Below are positions 37,723-48,648 of a DNA stretch of 64,000 nucleotides, one piece after another. The notes under the pieces were generated by a model that saw only the letters and a program-made list of their open reading frames with translations, searched no databases and had not been told where the DNA came from. How positions within the stretch are numbered: the first letter of the stretch is position 1; every line of letters begins with the position of its first letter. Both the position numbers and the translations under genes were made by a program. Source of the DNA: Pseudidiomarina tainanensis (GTDB taxonomy: Bacteria > Pseudomonadota > Gammaproteobacteria > Enterobacterales > Alteromonadaceae); NCBI RefSeq assembly GCF_004214835.1, contig NZ_PIQJ01000001.1, forward strand, positions 1,488,001 to 1,552,000. The letters run 5' to 3'.

Positions 37723-38968
37723 TTACCCGAGCGAAAAGAAGAAACCAGCAATCGCCGCACTCATCATGTTCGCGAGCGTTGCCGCTAACAATGCTTTGAT
37801 ACCTAAACGCGCGATGTCATGACGGCGACTTGGCGCCATCCCGCCTAACCCACCGAGAAGAATCGCAATCGATGAAAAGTTGGCAAAGCCGCACAGTACG
37901 AAGGTGATTATCACTTGGCTGTGCATGCTCAATTGGTCTTTGTAATTAACGAAATCCAAGTAGGCCACGAATTCATTAATCACCAATTTTTGTCCGATAA
38001 AGCTACCCGCTAGTTGCGCTTCATCCCAGCTTACGCCAAGGACATAAGCAACAGGCTGAAAAACATAACCAAATAATTGCTGCAACGACAAATCTGGGTA
38101 GCCAAACCAAGCCACCAACCCAGCCAAATAAACCATTAATCAGCGCAATTAAGGCGACAAATGCAATCAACATGGCGCCAACGTTAATAGCCAATTGCAC
38201 ACCGCTCGATGCACCCGCTGCCGCAGCATCAATAACGTTAACTGAGCGGTCTTCAACTTCAACGCTATCACTCGCATCACCGGTTTTGCCAGAGATAATA
38301 TTCTCGATATCTTCACGCGGCTTTTCAGTTTCAGGAATAATCATTTTCGCCATCAGCAAACCTGCTGGTGCCGCCATGAAACTCGCTGCGATTAAATATT
38401 TCAGTTCAACTCCAACCCCGGCATAACCCGCCAGTACTGAGCCCGATACTGACGCCATACCACCCACCATGACAGCAAATAATTCCGAGCGGGTCATGCT
38501 AGCAATAAACGGACGCACCATCATTGGCGCTTCGGTTTGCCCTACAAAAACGTTTGCTGCAGCCGACATCGACTCAGGTCGGCTACTGCCAATAATTTTC
38601 TGCAAGGTGCCGCCTAAAATGCGGATAATCCATTTCATAATGCCAAGATAATAAAGCACAGAAATTAATGACGAGAAGAAAACGATAACGCTAAGCACTT
38701 GAATAGCAAAAACAAAACCGAAATCTGCAGATGCGAGGCCGCCGAACATAAACTGGATGCCGGCATTGGTAAAGGCGATGACTTTGGCGACGCCAGAAGC
38801 TACTGCAAACAGAACATCTTGCCCGAATGGAACATATAAAACGAAGGCACCGAGTGCGACTTGGAAGGCGAACGCACCACCTACTGTACGCCAGCGAATA
38901 TGTTTACGGTGTGATGAGAATGCGTAAGCAACCAATAAGATAATGGCAATGCCAAGAAAACTATTCAT
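37723..38968 (-). pseudogene. NupC family nucleoside transporter, interrupted by a one-base frameshift
   Basis: Two overlapping reading frames (38021-38968 and 37723-38136) together make one concentrative nucleoside transporter of about 414 residues, the normal NupC/NupX length. The first frame covers the N-terminal domain through [12 protein letters not shown] and then runs into unrelated sequence; the second resumes with [15 protein letters not shown]. Removing one T from the coding-strand T-T (plus-strand A-A at 38109-38110) restores G-G-W-F-G-Y, the family pattern. Motifs such as F-V-G-Q-T-E-A-P and the V-I-N-E-F-V-A-Y segment are otherwise intact, so the lesion is recent or a sequencing error. 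It follows udk by 26 bases. Confidence 0.88.
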
Positions 38969-38994
38969 AGTATAAAAGCCGTTTTTTGTTTTTG

Positions 38995-39627
38995 TTATTC
39001 CGCCAATAATTGACGAATTTTAGATTTTATCAAGTCTATTGCAATCTCATTTTGGCCACCACGAGTGACCACCAAATCGGCAAACTGCTTGGACGGCAAA
39101 ATAAACTCAAAGAAGGCCGGACGCACTGTCTCTTGATATTGCTCAGCGACAGATTGAATAGTACGACCACGTTCTTCAACATCGCGAATCATTCGGCGCA
39201 GTAAACAGACGTCTAACGGCGTGTCCATAAATACTGAAATATCGAATAATTTACGCAGGTTTGGGTCGTTGAGCAGAAGAATACCTTCAACCATAATGAC
39301 CTTCCCTGGATTAATTTTAATTGTCTCTGGCAATCGCGTGTGGGTTTTATAACTGTATTGCGGCATCGCAACTGAATCACCCTCGCGAAGCTGTTCGAGG
39401 TGTTGCACTAACAACTCATGCTCAAAAGCCGATGGGTGATCGTAATTCGTTAATTGACGCTGCTCAAAGCTCAAGTGGCTTTGGTCACGATAATACGCAT
39501 CTTCGGCCAATATCGCGATACCCTGCCCTCCGAGCTCAGCAACAAGCTCTTGATAAACAGTTGAAGCGAATAGACTTTTCCCTGATGCGGAAGCGCCAGC
39601 AATGGCGATGATGGTTGTTTTTCCCAC
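38995..39627 (-). CDS. udk: uridine kinase
   Basis: Udk phosphorylates uridine and cytidine in pyrimidine salvage. The 210-residue protein has the P-loop G-A-S-A-S-G-K-S (residues 11-18), Y-D-H-P-S-A-F-E near residue 63 and the R-R-M-I-R-D lid near 145, all normal for the family. Start is GTG (39625-39627) with a weak AAGAAG upstream. The nucleoside transporter follows 26 bases behind, so uptake and phosphorylation form one salvage operon. Confidence 0.95.
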   Translation of the reverse strand: MGKTTIIAIAGASASGKSLFASTVYQELVAELGGQGIAILAEDAYYRDQSHLSFEQRQLTNYDHPSAFEHELLVQHLEQLREGDSVAMPQYSYKTHTRLPETIKINPGKVIMVEGILLLNDPNLRKLFDISVFMDTPLDVCLLRRMIRDVEERGRTIQSVAEQYQETVRPAFFEFILPSKQFADLVVTRGGQNEIAIDLIKSKIRQLLAE

Positions 39628-39725
39628 GCGTAACTTCTTTCATTTGCCCGACAACAGCCGGCAATTATCGTCGATAAGGCTTCCAAATGGAAGCATTGTG
39701 ACAGTTCGACTGATTTTGTTACATT

Positions 39726-39745
39726 TTGACACGATCAATTCGTGT
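39726..39745 (+). promoter_or_regulatory. TTGACA with overlapping operator-like dyad
   Basis: A perfect -35 sequence TTGACA (39726-39731) overlaps the palindrome ACACGATCAATTCGTGT (39729-39745; 6-bp arms, 5-base centre). No good -10 lies 16-18 bases behind it, so the promoter assignment is open. It is about 75 bases before the M16 peptidase ATG and 100 bases ahead of divergent udk. A second short dyad, GCTTCC-AAAT-GGAAGC, is at 39679-39694. Confidence 0.35.
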
Positions 39746-39818
39746 TCCCTGTCCGTAAGCTTCGGTATGATGCCATTACTTACAATTTCATAACGTCATA
39801 AAAAACGGGAACATTACT

Positions 39819-42599
39819 ATGTTATTTCGTCAAACCCTAACGGCAGTTGCCGTTGCGTCAGTCTTGCTTACTGGTTGTCAGACGACAGCAGAGCAATCAT
39901 CAACCAAACAAGTTGCTGCAGCACAACAGTTTCCAGCTGTTGATATCAATTACGAAAGCTTCACGCTTGATAATGGCCTTCGCGTCGTTGTTCATGAAGA
40001 TCGCAAAGCCCCTATCGTTGCTGTCAACGTTTGGTATGCCGTTGGTTCGAAGGATGAAAAAGTAGGCCAAACTGGTTTTGCACACTTGTTCGAGCACTTA
40101 ATGTTCAACGGTACTGAAAACTACGATGATGAGTATTTTGGTCCATTTGAACGTGCCGGCGCTACCGACATGAACGGTACCACCAACAATGACCGTACTA
40201 ACTACTTCCAAAACGTCCCTACTCCTGCCCTCGATATGGCGTTGTGGATGGAATCTGACCGTATGGGTCATTTGTTAGGTGCCGTAACTCAAGAGAAATT
40301 AGACGAGCAACGCGGCGTTGTTCAGAACGAAAAACGTCAAGGCGAAGCGCAACCGTACGGCCGCGTGTTTGGTTTCTTAGCTGAGCAGACCTTCCCTGAA
40401 GGCCACCCATATTCGTGGTCAGTTATCGGTTCAATGGAAGATTTGAATGCAGCATCTTTAGACGACGTTCATCAGTGGTTTAACGACTACTATGGCGCAG
40501 CGAATGCCGTTGTAGTTTTAGCCGGTGATATCGACGTTGCTACTGCAAAAGAAAAAATGCAAAAGTACTTTGGTCACATTGCACCAGGTAAGCCATTACA
40601 AAAATTGGATAGCTGGATTGCAAAAAGCACCGGTACCAAACGTGCAACAATGGAAGATAACGTGCCAGCCGCACGTGTCTACAAGCTTTGGAATACCGCT
40701 GAAATGGGTACCGCAGATTCTACTTATTTGAATTTGCTAACCAGCATTTTAGCCAGTGGAAAGAACTCGCGTTTGTATCAGCGCTTAGTTCACGAAGAAC
40801 AAATCGCTAGCATGGTCTCTGGCTTCCAGTATGAGCGTATTTTAGCCGGTCAGTTCTTCGTTATCGCAGACGCCAAACCAGGTGTTGAGCTTGAGCGAAT
40901 TGAAGCAATTATCGACGAAGAACTTGCAAAAATTATCGCTGAAGGTCCAACCGCTGAAGAGCTAGCTCGAGTGAAATTCTCAGACGTTGCTAACTTTGTT
41001 CGCGGTGCAGAGCGTATCGGCGGCTTCGGTGGTAAATCAGACTTGTTAGCTGCAGGCGAAGTTTATCATGGCAACCCTGGTTTCTTTAATAAGGAAATGG
41101 AACAGCTTCGTAGCGCGACACCAGCAGATATTCAAGCCGCTGCAAAACGTTGGTTAACCGATGGTGCGTTCGTACTGAACGTTGTACCACAACCTAAATT
41201 CACCACCGCTGAAGCTCAGGCTGACCGCTCCAAATTACCAGAGGTTGGTGATTTACCAGAACTTGAACTGCCTGAAGTAACAACCTTTACCTTATCAAAT
41301 GGTTTGGAAGTTGCATTAGCTGAACGTCATGACGTGCCGACAGTCCAAATGTCGTTAACCTTTGATAGCGGCTATGCATCAGATTTCGGTAACAAAGTTG
41401 GTACTGCTAGCTTCGCAATGAGTATGTTACGCGAAGGTACTGAATCACGTACCTCACAAGAAATTGCGAAAGAGCTTGAAACACTAGGTACCAACCTTTA
41501 CACCGGCGCAAGCATTGATACCTCAAGCGTTTCTATGGATAGCTTGGTAACTAACTTAGAGCCAAGTTTGAACATTCTTGCAGATATTCTAGAAAATGCG
41601 TCTTTTAGCGAAGATGAAATTGAGCGTAAGCGTGCTAACTGGTTAGAAAACATTAAGCGTGAAAAAGCGAGCCCGAACAGCCAAGCCTTACGTATTCTCC
41701 CAGGCCTGATTTTCGGCGATAACCATGCTTATGGCGTGCCGTTAACAGGTTCAGGTACTGAGCAATCTATCACATCTTTAAATCGTGATGACTTGATTAA
41801 CTACCGTAATACCTGGCTACGTCCTGACAATGCACGTCTGGTGATTGTTGGCGCAACAACTGAAGCCGAAATTAAGCCGCTACTTGAAAGTGCACTTGCC
41901 GATTGGGAAGCTCCAGCAACAGCGAAGCCTACCAAGCAATTCACTGATGTAGCGATGCAAACGAAACCGCGCGTGTACATTATTGATCAGCCGGGCACCC
42001 CGCAATCGACAATCTTTGCCGGTCATTTAGCACCTGCAGATGATACGCCGAATGCTGAAGTGCTCGACGTTGCCAATACTATTTTGGGTGGTAGCTTCAC
42101 CAGTCGCGTCAACATGAACCTTCGTGAAGACAAAGGTTGGTCTTACGGTTCACGTACCATTTGGTCTGCATACGATGAAGCCGGTTTATTCTTCACTTTG
42201 GCGCCTGTGCAAACAGACAAAACCAAAGAATCAATTCAAGAAATTTTGAAAGAATTGAACCAGTATCAAACAAGTAAACCAGCAACAGCGGAAGAGCTTG
42301 AAAAAGTTCAAATGAACAAAACCGCTAAGTTACCAGGTGCCTATGAAACTAAAGGTGCGCTGTTACGTGCGATTGTTGATACCTTGGATAAAGGTAAAGA
42401 CATGGCGTGGTTGGAAAATTACGGTGAACGAGTGAACGCAATTACAGTCGAAGACGTACAAAGTAATGCGCGCACACTCATCGACACTGACGCCTTAACT
42501 TGGGTTATTGTTGGTGATGCGAGCCAAATCGCTGAGCAAGTTCGTTCATTGAACCTTGGCGAAGTTACCATGCTGGATAGCGACGGTAACGCGCTGTAG
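39819..42599 (+). CDS. M16 family zinc metallopeptidase (lipoprotein)
   Basis: This 926-residue protein holds two M16 units in one chain, as in pitrilysin-like peptidases. Lipobox L-L-T-G-C places the lipidated Cys at residue 20. The zinc motif H-L-F-E-H (residues 89-93) is in the first unit with the downstream Glu region; the second unit (from about residue 490) lacks H-x-x-E-H and is structural. It probably degrades peptides in the periplasm or at the membrane. The gene is monocistronic, with a terminator right behind. Codon use looks optimised (GTT, GGT, CGT, GAA), suggesting high expression. Confidence 0.95.
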   Translation: MLFRQTLTAVAVASVLLTGCQTTAEQSSTKQVAAAQQFPAVDINYESFTLDNGLRVVVHEDRKAPIVAVNVWYAVGSKDEKVGQTGFAHLFEHLMFNGTENYDDEYFGPFERAGATDMNGTTNNDRTNYFQNVPTPALDMALWMESDRMGHLLGAVTQEKLDEQRGVVQNEKRQGEAQPYGRVFGFLAEQTFPEGHPYSWSVIGSMEDLNAASLDDVHQWFNDYYGAANAVVVLAGDIDVATAKEKMQKYFGHIAPGKPLQKLDSWIAKSTGTKRATMEDNVPAARVYKLWNTAEMGTADSTYLNLLTSILASGKNSRLYQRLVHEEQIASMVSGFQYERILAGQFFVIADAKPGVELERIEAIIDEELAKIIAEGPTAEELARVKFSDVANFVRGAERIGGFGGKSDLLAAGEVYHGNPGFFNKEMEQLRSATPADIQAAAKRWLTDGAFVLNVVPQPKFTTAEAQADRSKLPEVGDLPELELPEVTTFTLSNGLEVALAERHDVPTVQMSLTFDSGYASDFGNKVGTASFAMSMLREGTESRTSQEIAKELETLGTNLYTGASIDTSSVSMDSLVTNLEPSLNILADILENASFSEDEIERKRANWLENIKREKASPNSQALRILPGLIFGDNHAYGVPLTGSGTEQSITSLNRDDLINYRNTWLRPDNARLVIVGATTEAEIKPLLESALADWEAPATAKPTKQFTDVAMQTKPRVYIIDQPGTPQSTIFAGHLAPADDTPNAEVLDVANTILGGSFTSRVNMNLREDKGWSYGSRTIWSAYDEAGLFFTLAPVQTDKTKESIQEILKELNQYQTSKPATAEELEKVQMNKTAKLPGAYETKGALLRAIVDTLDKGKDMAWLENYGERVNAITVEDVQSNARTLIDTDALTWVIVGDASQIAEQVRSLNLGEVTMLDSDGNAL

Positions 42600-42624
42600 T
42601 AACTTCATTCTGCATGTAAGTGTT

Positions 42625-42653
42625 GGCCGCTCTTCGGAGCGGCCTTTTTTTTT
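42625..42653 (+). terminator. intrinsic terminator of the M16 peptidase gene
   Basis: GGCCGCTC (42625-42632) pairs with GAGCGGCC (42637-42644) around a TTCG tetraloop and is followed by nine T (42645-42653). It is a textbook Rho-independent terminator 25 bases after the stop codon. Confidence 0.95.
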
Positions 42654-42705
42654 GAGCTTTTTCCAATTTTTTTCCGTAGCGGTTACACTAATCACTCAAC
42701 TTTAA

Positions 42706-44674
<1,969 letters not shown>

Positions 44675-44711
44675 TTAATAAGGTTGTATTAAAAAAATCT
44701 GGTGAAATTTT

Positions 44712-44777
44712 CTGCTCCTTGCTAATGTAAATTTAACCCTATTTCGGGAATGGTTTTCAATTACCGACAAGGAGCAG
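44712..44777 (+). promoter_or_regulatory. 10-bp inverted repeat able to hide the ribosome site of the GGDEF-EAL gene
   Basis: CTGCTCCTTG (44712-44721) is the exact complement of CAAGGAGCAG (44768-44777), which contains the AAGGAG ribosome site of the gene starting at 44781. The loop is 46 bases. If transcription begins before 44712 the leader could fold and block translation. No known c-di-GMP riboswitch core was recognised in the loop. Confidence 0.5.
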
Positions 44778-44780
44778 TAT

Positions 44781-46301
44781 ATGTCGCCGCGCCGTGCCGC
44801 AGCCGCCATAGCGTTTCTTTATTTATTTCTTGGTTATATCTGGATTAGTTTTTCAGACCGTTTTTTGCTAACTATCGCAGCAGAATCAACGTATTTAACT
44901 GAGTTACAAACCTATAAAGGTTGGGCCTACGTCACCATTACAGCTGCCCTCCTCTACGTATTAGCTTTTCGTGCGCTACAGCGCGAACGCAACTTGTCTG
45001 AACGTGACGGACTCACGTTATTATTGAATCGCCATATGTTTGAGCGCGAACTGGCAAGCGAAATTCAATATGCGTACGATAACCAACAAAATCTCAGTGT
45101 CATCATGCTCAACATTGATGGCTTCAAACAAATTAATAGCCATGTCAGTTTAGAAGCTGGAGATAAATTTCTAGTCGCCGTTGCTGGTGTATTACGAGAA
45201 TCATGCCATCAGCAAGCACTGATTGCTCGGTTTGGTAATGACGAATTCGCGGTTGCGTTACCTGACTCCACTTGGCCCGACGCCGTATTACCCGTACTGC
45301 AGAAAATTCAGCGTAGGATTGAGCACATTCGCATTCCAGAAGCACCACAATTGAGTTTTACAGCTAGCGCCGGACTGGCGTTATACCCGCGTGACGGTTC
45401 AGATGCGAGCCAATTAATCGATGCCGGCAATCTAGCGTTAGACCAAGCACAGCAAACGAGTCGCGGCAGCTACAAGCTCTATAACGCTGAATTAAGTGCA
45501 ATCATGTCGAATAAAGCTCGGTTGTTGTTTGACCTAAAAGCCGCTATTGAAAAGCGTCAACTGAGTGTCGTTTACCAGCCACAGTTTTGTGTCCAAGAAA
45601 ACCGAATGACTGGGCTTGAAGTCTTAGTCCGCTGGAATCATCCAGAACGTGGTGTGATATCGCCGGCTGAGTTTATTCCTCTAGCTGAACAAAATAGTCT
45701 CATTTGCGGCATCACCGACTTCGTCATGCGTCAAGCTATTGACGAATTAACCGAGCATGGCTTGTTGTATCGAGATGTACAGCGGGTCTCATTCAATGTT
45801 TCAGCCGCTGACTTTAATGGTAACGAGAGCTGCGATCGCTTTCTCGCTAATCTTTCGCAGTTACCTGGCGATTGGTCCGTCATCGAGTTAGAGCTTACGG
45901 AAAGTGCAGCGTTACTTAACTTAGAAGGTGTGCGACAAGTTCTTGAGAAACTCACAGCGAAAGGCGTACAAGTGTCGCTTGACGATTTTGGCACCGGTTA
46001 TTCATCGTTGAACACGCTTCGATTACTGCCTATTCAAGAAGTTAAAATCGATCAGAGTTTCGTCAAAGATATTGTCCAAAACAAGCAAGATGCGAAGCTT
46101 GTAAAGACGATATTAGCCATGGCGCAAGCGCTACATTTGCGCGTTGTGGCTGAAGGTGTGGAAACTCACGCTCAAGCGAACTATTTAATGACTGCTGGCT
46201 GCCAAGAGTTTCAAGGCTTTTTATACGCGCGCCCTATGTCTATCAATCATCTCATTACGTTTATTAAGAACCTTAAACAGCGGCAACGTGCGCAATCTTA
46301 A
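44781..46301 (+). CDS. membrane GGDEF-EAL protein, probable c-di-GMP phosphodiesterase
   Basis: This 506-residue protein has two N-terminal TMs (about residues 7-30 and 47-66) around the W-I-S-F-S-D-R-F-L-L segment seen in other two-TM sensor proteins. The GGDEF domain is degenerate (A-R-F-G-N-D-E-F), so cyclase activity is unlikely. The EAL domain (about 245-500) has E-V-L-V-R-W in place of E-A-L and the metal and catalytic segments D-D-F-G-T-G-Y-S-S-L, K-I-D-Q-S-F-V and A-E-G-V-E-T intact. The enzyme is predicted to break down c-di-GMP. Its 3' end overlaps the convergent PAS-GGDEF gene by 29 bases. Confidence 0.93.
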   Translation: MSPRRAAAAIAFLYLFLGYIWISFSDRFLLTIAAESTYLTELQTYKGWAYVTITAALLYVLAFRALQRERNLSERDGLTLLLNRHMFERELASEIQYAYDNQQNLSVIMLNIDGFKQINSHVSLEAGDKFLVAVAGVLRESCHQQALIARFGNDEFAVALPDSTWPDAVLPVLQKIQRRIEHIRIPEAPQLSFTASAGLALYPRDGSDASQLIDAGNLALDQAQQTSRGSYKLYNAELSAIMSNKARLLFDLKAAIEKRQLSVVYQPQFCVQENRMTGLEVLVRWNHPERGVISPAEFIPLAEQNSLICGITDFVMRQAIDELTEHGLLYRDVQRVSFNVSAADFNGNESCDRFLANLSQLPGDWSVIELELTESAALLNLEGVRQVLEKLTAKGVQVSLDDFGTGYSSLNTLRLLPIQEVKIDQSFVKDIVQNKQDAKLVKTILAMAQALHLRVVAEGVETHAQANYLMTAGCQEFQGFLYARPMSINHLITFIKNLKQRQRAQS

Positions 46302-47190
46302 TCTGGTTCTTACCCTGCTTTTTGGCTTCATACATGGCTTTATCTGCAGCGCGTAATATGGTTGCGACTTCGAAGTGCTGCTGTGGGTCGTTGCAGTGGC
46401 ATATCCCCATCGACAAGGTGACAGGCCAATCGTGCTCAGCAAATTCATGTACTAGCCTTTCACGAATCCGTTCCAGCGCCGTCATTGCATCTTGAAGCGT
46501 TGCCCCAACATGAATGGTGGCAAACTCATCCCCACCAATCCGAGCAACTAAATCATTTGCCCGACATGTACTTTCAATCACATGCGCAATTTGCTGTAGT
46601 ACCTGATCGCCCATTTCATGACCGTGGGTATCATTAATTTTTTTGAAGTCATCAAGGTCGATAAAACATACGGCAAACTCTAGTCCATGATCGCGCAAGT
46701 CATGAATTTCATCATCCAAAGCAGCAACAAAAGCGCGGCGGTTCGCCACCCCAGTTAAATGATCCGTTTGCGCTAAGATACGTTCGTGCTCCAATTCACG
46801 GCGAATTTTATCTTCTGTTACTTTTAAAGACGTGGCATCGCGCACAAATGCGATCGCAAAATGCTCTCCATCAAAATCGACATGACTCAGCATGATCTCG
46901 ACATAAATGGTACTGCCGTCTTTGCGTTCACCAACAAACTTAAAACCTCGCCCCATCGGACGATTCTGTGCAGAATTAAAAAATGCTGCCACATGCTTCG
47001 CATGCCCAGCTCGAACTTGTTCTGGTAGGAGAATATCGAGAGGTTGACCAAGAAGCTCACGCCGCTGTGCGTAACCGAACATCTCTGTGAGCATGGTATT
47101 CACCATAACAAGCTCGTTGTTGCGATTTAAAATAAGTGCTGCGTCTGGAATGACTTCAATAAGTTCAGCTATTGTTCTGTGCGTTTTCAT
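46273..47190 (-). CDS. PAS domain-containing diguanylate cyclase
   Basis: This soluble 305-residue protein has a PAS domain (about residues 8-125, with R-N-N-E-L-V-M-V-N and G-R-K-D-G-S-like R-K-D-G-S) and a GGDEF domain (140-300) with an intact A-R-I-G-G-D-E-F and I-site R-A-N-D five residues ahead. The ATG overlaps the stop of the upstream CHASE-GGDEF gene by four bases, so two cyclases are made from one message, facing a phosphodiesterase gene on the opposite strand. Confidence 0.93.
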   Translation of the reverse strand: MKTHRTIAELIEVIPDAALILNRNNELVMVNTMLTEMFGYAQRRELLGQPLDILLPEQVRAGHAKHVAAFFNSAQNRPMGRGFKFVGERKDGSTIYVEIMLSHVDFDGEHFAIAFVRDATSLKVTEDKIRRELEHERILAQTDHLTGVANRRAFVAALDDEIHDLRDHGLEFAVCFIDLDDFKKINDTHGHEMGDQVLQQIAHVIESTCRANDLVARIGGDEFATIHVGATLQDAMTALERIRERLVHEFAEHDWPVTLSMGICHCNDPQQHFEVATILRAADKAMYEAKKQGKNQIKIAHVAAV

Positions 47191-48527
47191 GACTTCCGTT
47201 TATTTTTGTACATCTTATGGTCAGCTCGTTGAATAAGAGCTTCGACGGTTTTTGTATCTCGTCCGAATAGTGCATAACCAAGGCTAGCAGTGATATTAAT
47301 GTCTATTGCTTTATGCCGGATGGGTTTCGAAATAATTTCAGCAAGCTTGTCGCATTGTTCAACTATCACTTTTTCGTTGTCCACGCCCATGAGAACGACT
47401 AGAAATTCATCACCACCAATACGTGCGACCGTATCTGTAGCACGGGTATTGGTGAACATTCGTTGCGCCACGGTTTTTAATACGGTGTCTCCGGCTTGAT
47501 GACCATATTCATCGTTCACCCGTTTGAATCGATCAATATCCACAACAACAACCGCAAAAGGCGTTGGATGTCGCTCATTAATCTGCGTTAGAGTCTGTAG
47601 CCTATCCATAATCATTCGGCGATTAGCGACATTAGTTAGCGGGTCGGCCATCGCTTCGCTATAGGACGAACGGTACCAAGCAAACAATGTAAAGAGCATG
47701 ATATACAAGGCAGCTACAAATGGATATCCGATCAGTCGAATGCGCTGTTGCTCCCAGAAGTTCCCATCAATAAACGAACTAGCCGAAAGCGCCAATGTCC
47801 ATGAACCGTTGGGGAAACGCACTATTTCGGTATAATCTGCCGTTGTGAAGGTCGTCTCCTTACCAAAAAACACTTCGCCAGTACCACCCTTACCATCGCG
47901 GCCACGAATAGCGACATCGTAGAATGCCGCTAAATTTAATACGCCTGTCGCTTCATATAATTTATTACTATCAATAACTAACGCAATAAGCCCCCAATAG
48001 GTTTCTGTATCATCTTGATGGCTAAAAATTGGAATGCGATAAATAAAGCCTTCGCCGCCCTGCACCAAAGACACAGGACCCGCTAGTAAGGTTTTTTTAG
48101 TGAGTTGAGCCTGTTTTACGACGTCGCGCTGTTCGGGATTACTCTCGTAGTCATACCCCAGCACAGATTCATTACCTTGCCTAGGATAAACAAAAGACAC
48201 AACATTGTTTGGTGCTATAGCAAAGTTTCGAACGAAATTATTGCCTTCGACAATAGGTTGCACCATTGCGCGCCATTCTTGCGGGGTACTATCAGGGTGA
48301 GTCGCAAGATAGCTCGCGATACCCCAAACACTGTAAAGCGCGGCATTTAATTCAGACTCGAGATCCGCTCGCACAGCGGTAAATTCACTTTGTAACTGGC
48401 TCAGTTGCTCAGACTTCACACGCTCTTTATTCAACACGTGCAAATATTCTATTGCCACAAGGGCGAACAACAACGAGGCCACAACAGCAATGATAAAAGC
48501 AATGCGGCGTTTATGAGTTGAAAACAC
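47187..48527 (-). CDS. CHASE domain-containing membrane diguanylate cyclase
   Basis: This 446-residue protein starts at a GTG (48525-48527) with GGAG six bases upstream. It has TM1 (about residues 9-30), a periplasmic CHASE sensor (about 45-265, with the G-P-V-S-L-V-Q-G-G-E-G-F-I-Y-R-I-P motif), TM2 (about 273-292) and a GGDEF domain with A-R-I-G-G-D-E-F and I-site R-A-T-D. It is predicted to make c-di-GMP in response to an external ligand. First gene of a two-cyclase operon. Confidence 0.93.
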   Translation of the reverse strand: MFSTHKRRIAFIIAVVASLLFALVAIEYLHVLNKERVKSEQLSQLQSEFTAVRADLESELNAALYSVWGIASYLATHPDSTPQEWRAMVQPIVEGNNFVRNFAIAPNNVVSFVYPRQGNESVLGYDYESNPEQRDVVKQAQLTKKTLLAGPVSLVQGGEGFIYRIPIFSHQDDTETYWGLIALVIDSNKLYEATGVLNLAAFYDVAIRGRDGKGGTGEVFFGKETTFTTADYTEIVRFPNGSWTLALSASSFIDGNFWEQQRIRLIGYPFVAALYIMLFTLFAWYRSSYSEAMADPLTNVANRRMIMDRLQTLTQINERHPTPFAVVVVDIDRFKRVNDEYGHQAGDTVLKTVAQRMFTNTRATDTVARIGGDEFLVVLMGVDNEKVIVEQCDKLAEIISKPIRHKAIDINITASLGYALFGRDTKTVEALIQRADHKMYKNKRKS

Positions 48528-48648
48528 AGGTTCTCCGACCGTTTATATACTTTATTAACCATAAACTAAGCGAGTTAATTCGCAAGCTTTACTAGCAAAT
48601 TTTCGTTGCACTTCATAAACTGGAGCAAGATTGAGTTCTGGAGATTTT

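Noticed and set aside
44690-44780. c-di-GMP riboswitch in the leader of the GGDEF-EAL gene
   Set aside because: The conserved core of the known c-di-GMP-I and -II classes is not recognisable in the leader; only the ribosome-site hairpin is reported.
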